Positions 9,221 to 17,914 of a stretch of 64,000 nucleotides of DNA are shown here, piece after piece. The notes beneath the pieces were generated by a model. The model did no database searches and was not told the DNA's origin. It saw nothing but the letters and a program-made list of their open reading frames with translations. Positions within the stretch are counted from its first letter, which is position 1, and every line of letters begins with the position of its first letter. Origin of the DNA: Flagellimonas alvinocaridis (GTDB lineage Bacteria > Bacteroidota > Bacteroidia > Flavobacteriales > Flavobacteriaceae); assembly GCF_004916895.1 (NCBI RefSeq), contig NZ_SNTZ01000008.1, positions 50,594 to 114,593 on the forward strand. The letters are read 5' to 3'. The translations under genes were made by a program, and so were the position numbers.

Positions 9221-10456
9221 ATGCGAACCACATATATTTTTCTTGTAATAATTCTCTGTTTCTTTTCCCAGACCACGGATGCAAATGCCCAATTTTTAAA
9301 AAAATTGAAGCAAAAAGCCGAAGAAAAACTATTGAAAAAGGCCGATGAGCAAGTGGATGCTGTTTTTGAGGGCACAGATCCACAACCCGAAAAACCCAAG
9401 AAAGAAAAAAGTCCTACAACTGGAAAAGAACACTCCCAACCACAAAAGAAACAGGAAAAACAGACATCTCCTTCTCCTGACATTTCTGAATTTATGGTAT
9501 TGCCGTCCCCAAACCCTGCATTCAAGGATATTGTCCTCCAAAAGCATAAAAATCTTCCCAGATTTGGGGCCATAGATTCTTATATGATGCGCGACAATCC
9601 AAAAAAAGTGGACCTTTCCAAAGAGGCAGCCGAGAAACGAAATTTGACTGGTTTGGGATATACGGGTTTTATACATCTGGCCCGAATCCATATTTTAAAG
9701 GACCATTTTAAAGTGATGGACAGAACTGCTCTTACCCAAAGAACCAAAGGAGCCATTGTGGAAGAGGAAGCCAAATCGAGCCTCGCCCAAAAAACCTTGT
9801 TGGAATTTGCATTCAGCATGGGGACCGATGCTTTGAAAAAAGAGTATTTTATGAACGATTGGAGTGGTGACGGTAAAAGCCCATTTGTTAGAAAATGGGG
9901 TGGACACCAATCTGATGACTTCACTGAAAATGAGCGATACGTGTCTTTTGTTGAGAAATACTTGGATATCATCTTAAAATGGAGCGAAGACTTTTTTGCT
10001 GATGGCACCCATGATTTCCAACTCGTGTACGCCATTAAATTTCAAGGTCAATATGATTTTGACCATGGAGGTTTTTGGTTACGACTTCCCATAAAGAGAC
10101 CTCCTTTAGGGGTTTCAGCTTTGGAATACTTCAACACCTTTTCACCAGAAACAACGTATGGGAATCAATTCTATGGTAAAACGGAGCAAGTGGACTACAT
10201 CAATGCCGAAGTACTCTTCAAAATGAATCCGGAAAAGGCTGAAGCCCTTATCAATGACAAAAGTGTTCTACTACAACTGACCATGAAGGTAAAGTCTGTT
10301 TTCAAGGACTTTGATACCGCCAACCCTTTTGTTTACAGTCCTAACTTTACCTTTCATTTCTTGGACCCCGTGATGGAACTTTATGCAGACGCCCAACTGA
10401 CCAGAAAACTGGGTGAAATCCGTTTGGACCAACTGATCTACAAGGGACCCCAATAA
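9221..10456 (+). CDS. Exported protein, tandem paralogue family member 4 with charged N-terminal helix
   Basis: This is a 411-residue protein starting 5 bases after the previous stop. It has the same plan as member 3: signal peptide, QFLKKLKQKAEEKLLKKADE helix, then a Lys/Pro/Gln-rich linker. The paralogue domain follows with QKHKNLPRFGA (107-117), WGGHQSDDF, KWSEDFFADG, GGFWLRLP and LYADAQLTRKLGEIRL. It ends the run and converges on the PQQ dehydrogenase gene with only 8 bases between. Function is unknown. Confidence 0.8.
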   Translation: MRTTYIFLVIILCFFSQTTDANAQFLKKLKQKAEEKLLKKADEQVDAVFEGTDPQPEKPKKEKSPTTGKEHSQPQKKQEKQTSPSPDISEFMVLPSPNPAFKDIVLQKHKNLPRFGAIDSYMMRDNPKKVDLSKEAAEKRNLTGLGYTGFIHLARIHILKDHFKVMDRTALTQRTKGAIVEEEAKSSLAQKTLLEFAFSMGTDALKKEYFMNDWSGDGKSPFVRKWGGHQSDDFTENERYVSFVEKYLDIILKWSEDFFADGTHDFQLVYAIKFQGQYDFDHGGFWLRLPIKRPPLGVSALEYFNTFSPETTYGNQFYGKTEQVDYINAEVLFKMNPEKAEALINDKSVLLQLTMKVKSVFKDFDTANPFVYSPNFTFHFLDPVMELYADAQLTRKLGEIRLDQLIYKGPQ

Positions 10457-10464
10457 AAACCATC

Positions 10465-12681
10465 TTATTCAGGAAGGGCAAAGGCCATAATATATCCACC
10501 AGGTTCTTGTTCGTTTCCGGCCATGGCAACGGCCAAATATTGTTTGCCTCCACTCATATAAGTGCTGGGCGTAGCAGTCCCCGATGTTGGTAACAGCGTT
10601 TCCCAAAGCAGTTGTCCATTATCCTTGTCAAAAGCAAAGAGTTTATCATCATGGGTCCCTGTTAAAAAAACAATTCCACCAGCAGTCACAATGGGTCCGG
10701 CCGAACCTCCCGTTCCGGTTATGGGCATTCCTTCTTCCTGTAGATCAGGATAATTTCCCACAGGAACTTTCCATTCATATTCCCCAGTATTCAGGTTGAT
10801 GGCATTCAAAGTACCCCATGGCGGCTTAATTCCCGGTCTGCCCTTACTGTCCCTAAAATACCCATAAGCCCTTATGTTCAAAAACCTTGGCAAGGTATCC
10901 TGCTGTGTTTCCGTATTGGCTTGTTCATTGGCCTGAACTTCCTTGAGCCAACGGTCCTCTCGCCTAGACCTTGTATTTCTTTGTTCGAACAAGTATGCCA
11001 AAATAGCTTCTTCCTCCCCCGGAAGTACACTGGAAAATGAAGGCATCTTTCCTACACCATCCGCTATTTTCTTCAAGATTTCCTTTCCATCCATCTGGGC
11101 TTCCAATCCCAAAAGTGAAGGATAATCTGGTTCCTGACCATTCTTATCAGCACCATGACAGCTTGCACAAAAGTTTTTATAAAATTGTTCTCCTTGCTCA
11201 TACAAAGAGGTATTCCCTCCATGGTTTTTATTGTTGTTGACTTTTTTCAGCAAACTGATTTCGGGAGAGTCATTCGATTTCACATATAGTACCCCTGTAT
11301 TGGGGTCATAAGCACCTCCACCCCAACTAGAGCCTCCCCTGCTTCCCGGAAACATAAAGGTCCCAATAGTATCGGGGGGTGTAAACACCCCTTCGTAACG
11401 ATACGAATTAAACGCTTTCAACAAGGAGTCATGGGATTCTTGGGAGTAAAAACTCAAATCATCCGCAGTGATGGATTGTCTAGCATATGGAGCTGGTTTA
11501 AGAGGGAAGGGTTGTGTAGGCCAAGCATGTTCCCCGGGGGTGTTGGATGCAGGTACTGGCCTTTCTTCCACAGGGAACAAAGGCTCCCCAGTTTCCCTAT
11601 CCAATACATACAAAAACCCTACCTTGGATGTTTGGGCAACCGCATCCACTTTTTGCCCATCCCGTTCCAAGGTCACCAAATTTGGAGGTGCAGCCAAATC
11701 GTAATCCCATAAATCGTGATGCACAGTCTGAAAGTGCCATATATATTTGCCTGTTCCTGCATCAAGGGCCACAACACAGTTTCCAAACAGGTTCATGCCT
11801 TCTCTATCGGCGCCATAATAATCATAAGTCGGGGACCCCAATGAAACAAAGACCATTCCCCGTTCTTCGTCAATACTCATTCCTGCCCAATTATTGGCTC
11901 CTCCCGCATATTTCCATGCGTCTTTGGGCCAAGTGTCATACCCAACTTCCCCGGGTTTGGGAATGGTATGAAACTTCCACTTAAGTTCTCCTGTCCTAAT
12001 ATCATATGCCCTGATATATCCCGGTTCGGCCCCATAAAGTTCGGAAACTTCGGTCCCCATGATCAACAAATCATTATAAACAATCCCAGGGGATGTTGGG
12101 ATGACCGAAATGGCGTCGGGGTTTCCCCTAAGCCCTACATTCATGCTTGCCCTACCGCTTACGCCAAAGGAAAGTATGGGTTTCCCGGTAAGGGCTTCCA
12201 CTGCAAAAAGTTCATCACCGGCCGTAAACAATATTCTTTTATCATCCCCATCCTCCCAATAGGTCACTCCCCTACTAACTCCTCCCCCGGTTCCTCCATC
12301 GAAAGGGTCAAAGGACCATACTAACTTTCCAGTACTTGCTTCCAGCGCATATAATCTGTGTCTAGCCGAAGTAGTGTACATTACCCCATCCACTACGATT
12401 GGGTTGGACTCATTTCTGGAAAATCTGGTGCCCTCTCGGGCATCGTTGGGCCTAAAGGTCCATGCAGGCTGTAGTTTGGCAACGTTTTCCTTACTTATCT
12501 GCTTTAAAGGAGAAAAACTACTGCTATGCTTATCCGCTTTGTAAATGCTCCATGTTCGTTCCATGTGAGTATTTTCCCCACATCCCACACTCAACAATTG
12601 TGCGCAAAGGATAAATCCAATGATTCTCTTAGTTTTCAATTTAGCTCTTTTTAAAAATGGTCGCTTAAATATAAAGCTCAT
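10465..12681 (-). CDS. PQQ-dependent dehydrogenase with internal cytochrome c domain (lipoprotein)
   Basis: This 738-residue protein has a lipoprotein-type signal ending LLSVGCGEN. An eight-bladed quinoprotein propeller follows, with repeated tryptophan-docking motifs (for example TGKLVWSFDP, TGKYIWHFQT, NGQLLWETLL). A cytochrome c segment with haem motif CASCH at residues 505-509 and a Met ligand candidate in GKMPSF is inserted before the last blades. This order matches membrane quinoprotein glucose dehydrogenase-like enzymes of Bacteroidota, which oxidise sugars or alcohols in the periplasm and pass electrons to their own haem. The substrate cannot be told from the sequence, and no pqq biosynthesis gene is in view. 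Confidence 0.9.
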   Translation of the reverse strand: MSFIFKRPFLKRAKLKTKRIIGFILCAQLLSVGCGENTHMERTWSIYKADKHSSSFSPLKQISKENVAKLQPAWTFRPNDAREGTRFSRNESNPIVVDGVMYTTSARHRLYALEASTGKLVWSFDPFDGGTGGGVSRGVTYWEDGDDKRILFTAGDELFAVEALTGKPILSFGVSGRASMNVGLRGNPDAISVIPTSPGIVYNDLLIMGTEVSELYGAEPGYIRAYDIRTGELKWKFHTIPKPGEVGYDTWPKDAWKYAGGANNWAGMSIDEERGMVFVSLGSPTYDYYGADREGMNLFGNCVVALDAGTGKYIWHFQTVHHDLWDYDLAAPPNLVTLERDGQKVDAVAQTSKVGFLYVLDRETGEPLFPVEERPVPASNTPGEHAWPTQPFPLKPAPYARQSITADDLSFYSQESHDSLLKAFNSYRYEGVFTPPDTIGTFMFPGSRGGSSWGGGAYDPNTGVLYVKSNDSPEISLLKKVNNNKNHGGNTSLYEQGEQFYKNFCASCHGADKNGQEPDYPSLLGLEAQMDGKEILKKIADGVGKMPSFSSVLPGEEEAILAYLFEQRNTRSRREDRWLKEVQANEQANTETQQDTLPRFLNIRAYGYFRDSKGRPGIKPPWGTLNAINLNTGEYEWKVPVGNYPDLQEEGMPITGTGGSAGPIVTAGGIVFLTGTHDDKLFAFDKDNGQLLWETLLPTSGTATPSTYMSGGKQYLAVAMAGNEQEPGGYIMAFALPE

Positions 12682-12904
12682 ATCCTGAACATTAATTTAA
12701 ATTTTGTATGCTGATATCACAAATCGAATCATCAAATATGTATCTTGTTTCCAACGATATAGCATGGTAAGAGTATAGGGTTATTACTTCCTTAAGTGTA
12801 TTTATATATGAGCCGTTAGAACAAATGAGCCATTTATTGTTTCTCAAACATTTTTTCGGTCCAAAAGCCATAAATTAAATATATCCACTAAACCAACTAA
12901 ACCG

Positions 12905-14170
12905 ATGGACATCCGCACCAACCTAAACCGACTACGCTTCTCAGTTCTAATTGTTTTATTAACCCTTGGTTTGGGGTTACATGCCCAAGAATATGATCTT
13001 GTTCTAAAGGGAGGTCACCTTATTGATACGAAAAATAATATCAATACCCCTATGGATATAGGCATTAAGGATGGAAAAATAAAAACCGTATCCAAGAGCA
13101 TTTCTGTGAAAAAAACTGAAAAATCCATCGATATTTCCGGGTATTTTGTAACACCTGGCCTTATAGATATGCACGTTCATGTGTTTATGGGCAACGAGTT
13201 GGATGACTATATTGCCAATGCCCAGACCAGTGTAATGCCGGATGGGTTTACCTTTAGGTCCGGGGTAACCACGGTTGTGGATGCAGGTTCATCCGGTTGG
13301 AGGAATTTTCCCTTGTTCAAAGAGCAAACCATTGACAAGGCCAAAACGCGGGTGTTGGCAATGCTCAATATCGTGGGTCATGGCATGAAAAGTAGGTTCG
13401 ATGAGCAAAATTTAAGCGACATGAACCCCGAAATGACGGCTTACTCCATCACAAAACTCTATCCCGAAGTTTTAGTGGGAATAAAGGCGGCCCACTATTG
13501 GGGCGGTTTTGATCAAGTGGATTTAGCGGTTGAAGCCGGTAAAAGGGCCAACGTCCCCGTAATGGTGGATTTTGGCGAACATGATCCACCCAACTCCATA
13601 GAATCGCTTTTTATGGAACATCTTCGTCCCGGGGATATCTTTACCCATACCTATTCCTATGGACCAACACAACGTGAAACCATCGTAGATGAAAACGACA
13701 AAGTGAAGCCCTTTGTCTTCAAGGCTCAGGAAAGAGGTATTGTTTTTGACGTGGGCCACGGGGGTGGTGCATTTTCTTGGCGTCAGGCCGTACCAGCTTC
13801 GGAACAAGGATTTAAAGCCAATGTAATCAGTACAGATCTGCACACCCAAAGTATGAATGCCGGAATGAAGGATTTAAGCAATGTTCTTTCTAAATTTATG
13901 GCTATGGGATTTTCCTTGGAAGATGTTATTGCCAGGGCAACTTGGGGCCCTGCAAAGGTCATTGGCAGGACGGACTTGGGACATTTGGACGTTGGGGCCG
14001 AAGCGGATATCGCCGTATTCAGCCTACGTGAAGGAGATTTTGGTTTTTTGGATGTGCGAAGGAACACCCTTAAAGGAAAAAAGAAGCTGGAGACCCAACT
14101 CACTCTTAGAGCCGGAAAAGTCGTCTGGGACCTGAACGGATTGGCTGGAACTGAGTTCAACAATAAATAA
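12905..14170 (+). CDS. Exported amidohydrolase/deacetylase family metallohydrolase, copy 1
   Basis: This is a 421-residue TIM-barrel amidohydrolase with a signal peptide (FSVLIVLLTLGLGLHAQ). Metal-binding His residues lie in GLIDMHVHVF near residue 90, and the other family blocks are GVTTVVDAGSSGWRNFP, GIKAAHYWGG, FTHTYSYG, FDVGHGGGAFSW and STDLH, ending with ADIAVFSL. These match the amidohydrolase/deacetylase group related to dihydroorotase and D-aminoacylase, so the substrate is probably an N-acyl amino acid or cyclic amide in the periplasm. It is followed after 3 bases by a close paralogue. Confidence 0.87.
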   Translation: MDIRTNLNRLRFSVLIVLLTLGLGLHAQEYDLVLKGGHLIDTKNNINTPMDIGIKDGKIKTVSKSISVKKTEKSIDISGYFVTPGLIDMHVHVFMGNELDDYIANAQTSVMPDGFTFRSGVTTVVDAGSSGWRNFPLFKEQTIDKAKTRVLAMLNIVGHGMKSRFDEQNLSDMNPEMTAYSITKLYPEVLVGIKAAHYWGGFDQVDLAVEAGKRANVPVMVDFGEHDPPNSIESLFMEHLRPGDIFTHTYSYGPTQRETIVDENDKVKPFVFKAQERGIVFDVGHGGGAFSWRQAVPASEQGFKANVISTDLHTQSMNAGMKDLSNVLSKFMAMGFSLEDVIARATWGPAKVIGRTDLGHLDVGAEADIAVFSLREGDFGFLDVRRNTLKGKKKLETQLTLRAGKVVWDLNGLAGTEFNNK

Positions 14171-14173
14171 CAT

Positions 14174-15406
14174 ATGCAAAAAGTCCATTACAATTTATTA
14201 ATTGGGCTATTCACAGCTCTTCTCAGCTCTGGCATCTATGCCCAAGAGATAGATTTACTCCTCAAAAATGGTCATGTGTTCGACCCAGCAAACCAAGTGG
14301 ACACCATTGTCGATGTATCCATTATTGATGGAAAAATAGCGGAAGTTTCCCAAAATATTTCCAGTGAAACGGCCAAAGTGGTCGTCGATGCAACGGGATT
14401 ATATGTGGTACCAGGCTTGATCGATACGCATACCCATGTATTTGTTGGTCCTGAAGCGAAAAAATTTGCCAATGGGATAAACAGCCTATCCCCTGATGAT
14501 TTCAGTTTTAAGGCAGGAGTCACTACAGTAGTGGATGCCGGAACCTCAGGTTGGCGAAATTTTCCCCAATTCAAGGAACAGGTCATTGACCAGTCAAAAA
14601 CGCGTATACTGGCCTTTCTCAATATTGCAGGTCATGGTATGACCGGCGATGAACTTGAAGGCGACATCAGTGAAATGAATGTGGCCAAGACCGTGGAAAT
14701 GATCAACCAATATCCCAACACTATTGTTGGTATCAAAATTGGGCATTACAATGGTAAGGATTGGACACCATTCAATCGCACTATTGAAGCTGGAGAAAAA
14801 ACCAATCGACCTATTTTTGTGGAATGCCATCTCCCCGAATATACCTTGGAAGATCAGTTGGCCCATATGCGGCCCGGGGATATCATCACCCATACTTTTG
14901 AACACATCTCGGAACGTAAGCCCGTTGTAGATCAAAATGGTACCGTTTTGCCTGTGGTAATGGAAGCCAAGGAACGTGGTATTCTCTTTGATGTGGGACA
15001 CGGAGGTGCCGGCTTTTGGTTTGATCAAGGTATTCCAGCCATTGAACAGGGATTTTGGCCCAATTCGTTTGGTACGGACCTACACAGGTTCAGCATGAAT
15101 GCCGGCATGAAGGATTTCCTCAACGTCATGTCCAAGTTCCTGAATATGGGCATTCCTTTAAAAGAAGTGTTCAAACGTGGTTCTTGGTACCCTGCCAAAG
15201 CCATGGGGCGTAATGACTTGGGCCATTTGGGTGTGGGTGCCGTCGCCGATATAGCCGTACTCCGACTTAGAAAAGGCTCGTTTGGCTATATCGATGCCCG
15301 CAACAATTTGCTCAAGGGCGACCAAAAACTGGAAGCGGAACTCACTATAAAAAACGGTAAAATTGTGTGGGACTTAAATGGACTGTCCGCAAATCCTATT
15401 GATTAG
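14174..15406 (+). CDS. Exported amidohydrolase/deacetylase family metallohydrolase, copy 2
   Basis: This 410-residue protein has a signal peptide ending near GIYAQ. It shares every block with copy 1: GLIDTHTHVF, GVTTVVDAGTSGWRNFP, GIKIGHYNGK, ITHTFEH, FDVGHGGAGFWF, GTDLHRFSMNAGMKDF and VADIAVLRL. The metal ligands are therefore conserved in both copies, which argues that both are active. The substrate pocket segments differ (AAHYWGG against IGHYNGK), so the pair may have split substrates. The two genes form a two-gene operon by tandem duplication. Confidence 0.87.
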   Translation: MQKVHYNLLIGLFTALLSSGIYAQEIDLLLKNGHVFDPANQVDTIVDVSIIDGKIAEVSQNISSETAKVVVDATGLYVVPGLIDTHTHVFVGPEAKKFANGINSLSPDDFSFKAGVTTVVDAGTSGWRNFPQFKEQVIDQSKTRILAFLNIAGHGMTGDELEGDISEMNVAKTVEMINQYPNTIVGIKIGHYNGKDWTPFNRTIEAGEKTNRPIFVECHLPEYTLEDQLAHMRPGDIITHTFEHISERKPVVDQNGTVLPVVMEAKERGILFDVGHGGAGFWFDQGIPAIEQGFWPNSFGTDLHRFSMNAGMKDFLNVMSKFLNMGIPLKEVFKRGSWYPAKAMGRNDLGHLGVGAVADIAVLRLRKGSFGYIDARNNLLKGDQKLEAELTIKNGKIVWDLNGLSANPID

Positions 15407-15433
15407 CATACCTATACCTCCCTAAAGACCAAT

Positions 15434-16273
15434 CTATTCATTATTAAACTCCAATCGCGAAAATACCGGTAAGTGGTCGGATGGATACCTAAGGTCTTTT
15501 GAATCGCTTAGGATAGCACTCTTAAGGACTTTAAGCCCATTGGAAACAAAAATGTAATCGATTCTTTTGTCCACAGGTTTGCTAAAATCAAACCCATTGA
15601 AGGTTCCGTTTGGACCAAAGGCATTGGAACCCGCCTCAACATGAGTGTCCTTCATCTGCTGAACAATCAGTTGGATGCCTTTACTATCGCTTTCCAGATT
15701 AAAATCGCCCATCAATACTGTTGGATGATTATCAGGATTCAACTCTTTAATCTTTTGTAGGATGAGTTGGGCACTTTCTTCCCGCGCCTGCATACCTACA
15801 TGATCAAAATGGGTGTTGAACACGAAAAACCGGGCTCCATTCTCTTTATCCTTAAAAAACCCGTAGGTGCAGATTCTGGGCAATGCGGCATCCCAATCCT
15901 TGGAAGGGACTTCCGGTGTAGTGGACAACCAAAATGTGCCTTCTTTGAGCAATTCCATATTCCCTTGATTGTAAAAAATGGCAGTAAACTCCCCTCTTTC
16001 GTCCCCATGGTCACGCCCTATTCCAAAATAGGTGTAATCTTCAAGACCATTGTCCATATCCTTAAGTTGATTGATAAGCCCCTCTTGTATCCCAAAAACA
16101 TCAGGTGCATAGAAATTCAATTGGGAAATGAGAAAATCTTTTCGATTGTCCCAGTGGTTAGGGTTGTCATTAGGATTATCGTAGCGGATGTTATAAGTCA
16201 TCACATCTATAGTTTGTGCTTGGATCCCGTAAAGGACTCCTAGCATAAAGACAAGGCCAATGTACTTTTTCAT
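15434..16273 (-). CDS. Exported endonuclease/exonuclease/phosphatase family protein
   Basis: The start at 16273 gives a signal peptide (KKYIGLVFMLGVLYGIQAQ); the longer frame adds 16 residues with no such feature. The 279-residue enzyme has the EEP fold motifs MTYNIRYDN, GIQEGL, NTHFDHVG, LMGDFN and SDHLPV, including the catalytic Glu, Asp and His. Exported relatives act on phosphodiesters, nucleic acids, phospholipids or sugar phosphates, and the sequence does not decide between these. It is monocistronic and converges on the amidohydrolase pair. Confidence 0.9.
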   Translation of the reverse strand: MKKYIGLVFMLGVLYGIQAQTIDVMTYNIRYDNPNDNPNHWDNRKDFLISQLNFYAPDVFGIQEGLINQLKDMDNGLEDYTYFGIGRDHGDERGEFTAIFYNQGNMELLKEGTFWLSTTPEVPSKDWDAALPRICTYGFFKDKENGARFFVFNTHFDHVGMQAREESAQLILQKIKELNPDNHPTVLMGDFNLESDSKGIQLIVQQMKDTHVEAGSNAFGPNGTFNGFDFSKPVDKRIDYIFVSNGLKVLKSAILSDSKDLRYPSDHLPVFSRLEFNNE

Positions 16274-16369
16274 AGTTTGGTTATCTGTTCTATTGTTTTG
16301 CGGTCTCAAATGAAATGGCAAGCTACTTTTTTCTGGGTAATTGCCACATTATTCCATGTTATTAAAAAA

Positions 16370-17845
16370 TTAGGTGTGCTCTTGCTCCCCTTTTAAGGTT
16401 TTGTCCACTTCATTAAAAATTTCAGGTCTATCGGCCAGGACAACCAATTTGTCCCAAGCCTCTATTACCGTTGAACCGTGTGGGGTAACGTAGCCGTCAT
16501 CCCTTTTGATCATGGCAATAATAGCGTTCTTGGGAAAACCCAATTCCACTATTTTTTTATCTGCAGCGAAGCAATTCGGGGACACTAAAATCTCTTTCAT
16601 TTCCGCTTTTGGGTTTTCCGCCAACAATAAATCGGTTGGGCTGGCTCTTTTTACTTTTTCCGGCAATGCTACATGCAACCATTTTGCTACAATGGAAAGT
16701 GTGGTTCCTTGTATAAGTATTGAAGTCACCGAAATAAAGAATACAATATTGAAGATCATATTGGCCTTATCGATTCCCGCCAACAAAGGATAGGTTGCAA
16801 ATACAATAGGTACTGCCCCCCTAAGACCTACCCAAGAAATATAGAACCGCCTTCTGAGCTTCATTCTGTAGGGCAAAAGGCTCAGGAAAACACCCACAGG
16901 GCGAGCTACCATAATCAAGAAAAGTGAAATGAGCAGACCTATACCCATAAAAGGAATCACCTGTTTTGGGAAAACAAGCAACCCCAAAGTCAAGAAGAGT
17001 ACAATTTCCATTAACCACGCCAAACCATCATACATTTTTAAAATGGTCTTTTTGTGGATCAAGTCTTGGTTACCCAAGTACACGGCACATATATAAATAG
17101 CCAAAAACCCATTTCCGCCCACAAAATCTGTAGCCGAAAAAGTGGTAAACATCAAAGCAATGACCAAAACAGGGTAAAGTCCTTCAAAATCCAGTTTAAT
17201 CTTATTGATGATAAACTTACTGAGCTTTCCAAAGGCAAAACCACTAAGTCCACCCAAAACCATTTGCAGGAAAAACATGGGAACAATCGACATAAAACTC
17301 TGGTCTTGATTGACCACCAAGGTCAAAAAAGCGATGGTAAGGACATAGGCCATTGGATCATTACTACCACTTTCCAACTCCAATGTAGGCCTAAGGTTAG
17401 CCTTTAGTGCCAAACTCTTTGACCTTAAAATGGAGAATACCGCAGCCGCATCCGTGGAGGACACAATGGAACCCAGCAACATACTTTCATAAAACGTAAA
17501 ATCCGTAATATACCATACAAACAATCCCAAGGTCAACGCAGTGAGCAAAACTCCCAAGGTAGATAGTGTCACCCCTTCCTTGAGTATGGGTTTTACAGCT
17601 TTCCAGTTGGTATCGAGACCACCTGAGAAAAGAATAAAATTTAGGGACACTATGCCTATGAACTGAGCAATCTTGGGGTCGTCAAAATGAATTCCCCCAA
17701 TCCCATCCGAACCGGCCAACATGCCTATGGCCAAGAAAAGCAACAAGGTTGGCACTCCAAACCTATACGAAGTCTTTCCCGCAAATATGCTCAATAGAAG
17801 TAATAGGGAGCCTACCAGCAAAATGTTCTCAATGGTCAAGTTCAT
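16370..17845 (-). CDS. Potassium/proton antiporter (CPA1, NhaP2/CvrA type)
   Basis: This 491-residue inner-membrane protein has about 12-13 hydrophobic segments. The CPA1 motifs include LFLAIGMLAGSDG, the SSTDAAAVFS segment in which the transport Asp sits, ELESGSNDPMAY and WVGLRGAVPIVFA. A cytoplasmic TrkA-C-like domain closes the protein (about 410-485). The combination is typical of NhaP2/CvrA antiporters that expel K+ or Na+ against H+ and respond to osmotic and pH changes. It lies downstream of tolC on the same strand but has its own candidate promoter in the 69-base gap. Confidence 0.9.
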   Translation of the reverse strand: MNLTIENILLVGSLLLLLSIFAGKTSYRFGVPTLLLFLAIGMLAGSDGIGGIHFDDPKIAQFIGIVSLNFILFSGGLDTNWKAVKPILKEGVTLSTLGVLLTALTLGLFVWYITDFTFYESMLLGSIVSSTDAAAVFSILRSKSLALKANLRPTLELESGSNDPMAYVLTIAFLTLVVNQDQSFMSIVPMFFLQMVLGGLSGFAFGKLSKFIINKIKLDFEGLYPVLVIALMFTTFSATDFVGGNGFLAIYICAVYLGNQDLIHKKTILKMYDGLAWLMEIVLFLTLGLLVFPKQVIPFMGIGLLISLFLIMVARPVGVFLSLLPYRMKLRRRFYISWVGLRGAVPIVFATYPLLAGIDKANMIFNIVFFISVTSILIQGTTLSIVAKWLHVALPEKVKRASPTDLLLAENPKAEMKEILVSPNCFAADKKIVELGFPKNAIIAMIKRDDGYVTPHGSTVIEAWDKLVVLADRPEIFNEVDKTLKGEQEHT

Positions 17846-17875
17846 TAGTGATTATTCAAAAAATACTGCGTCTAA

Positions 17876-17883
17876 CAAATGTA
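17876..17883 (-). promoter_or_regulatory. -7 promoter element for the K+/H+ antiporter gene
   Basis: The minus strand reads TACATTTG, an exact TAnnTTTG match, about 31 bases upstream of the antiporter start. A TTTG candidate -33 box lies at 17907-17910, giving a spacer a little longer than usual. Confidence 0.45.
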
Positions 17884-17914
17884 TTGCTTCCTAAAATGAA
17901 AATACGCAAAAGGC

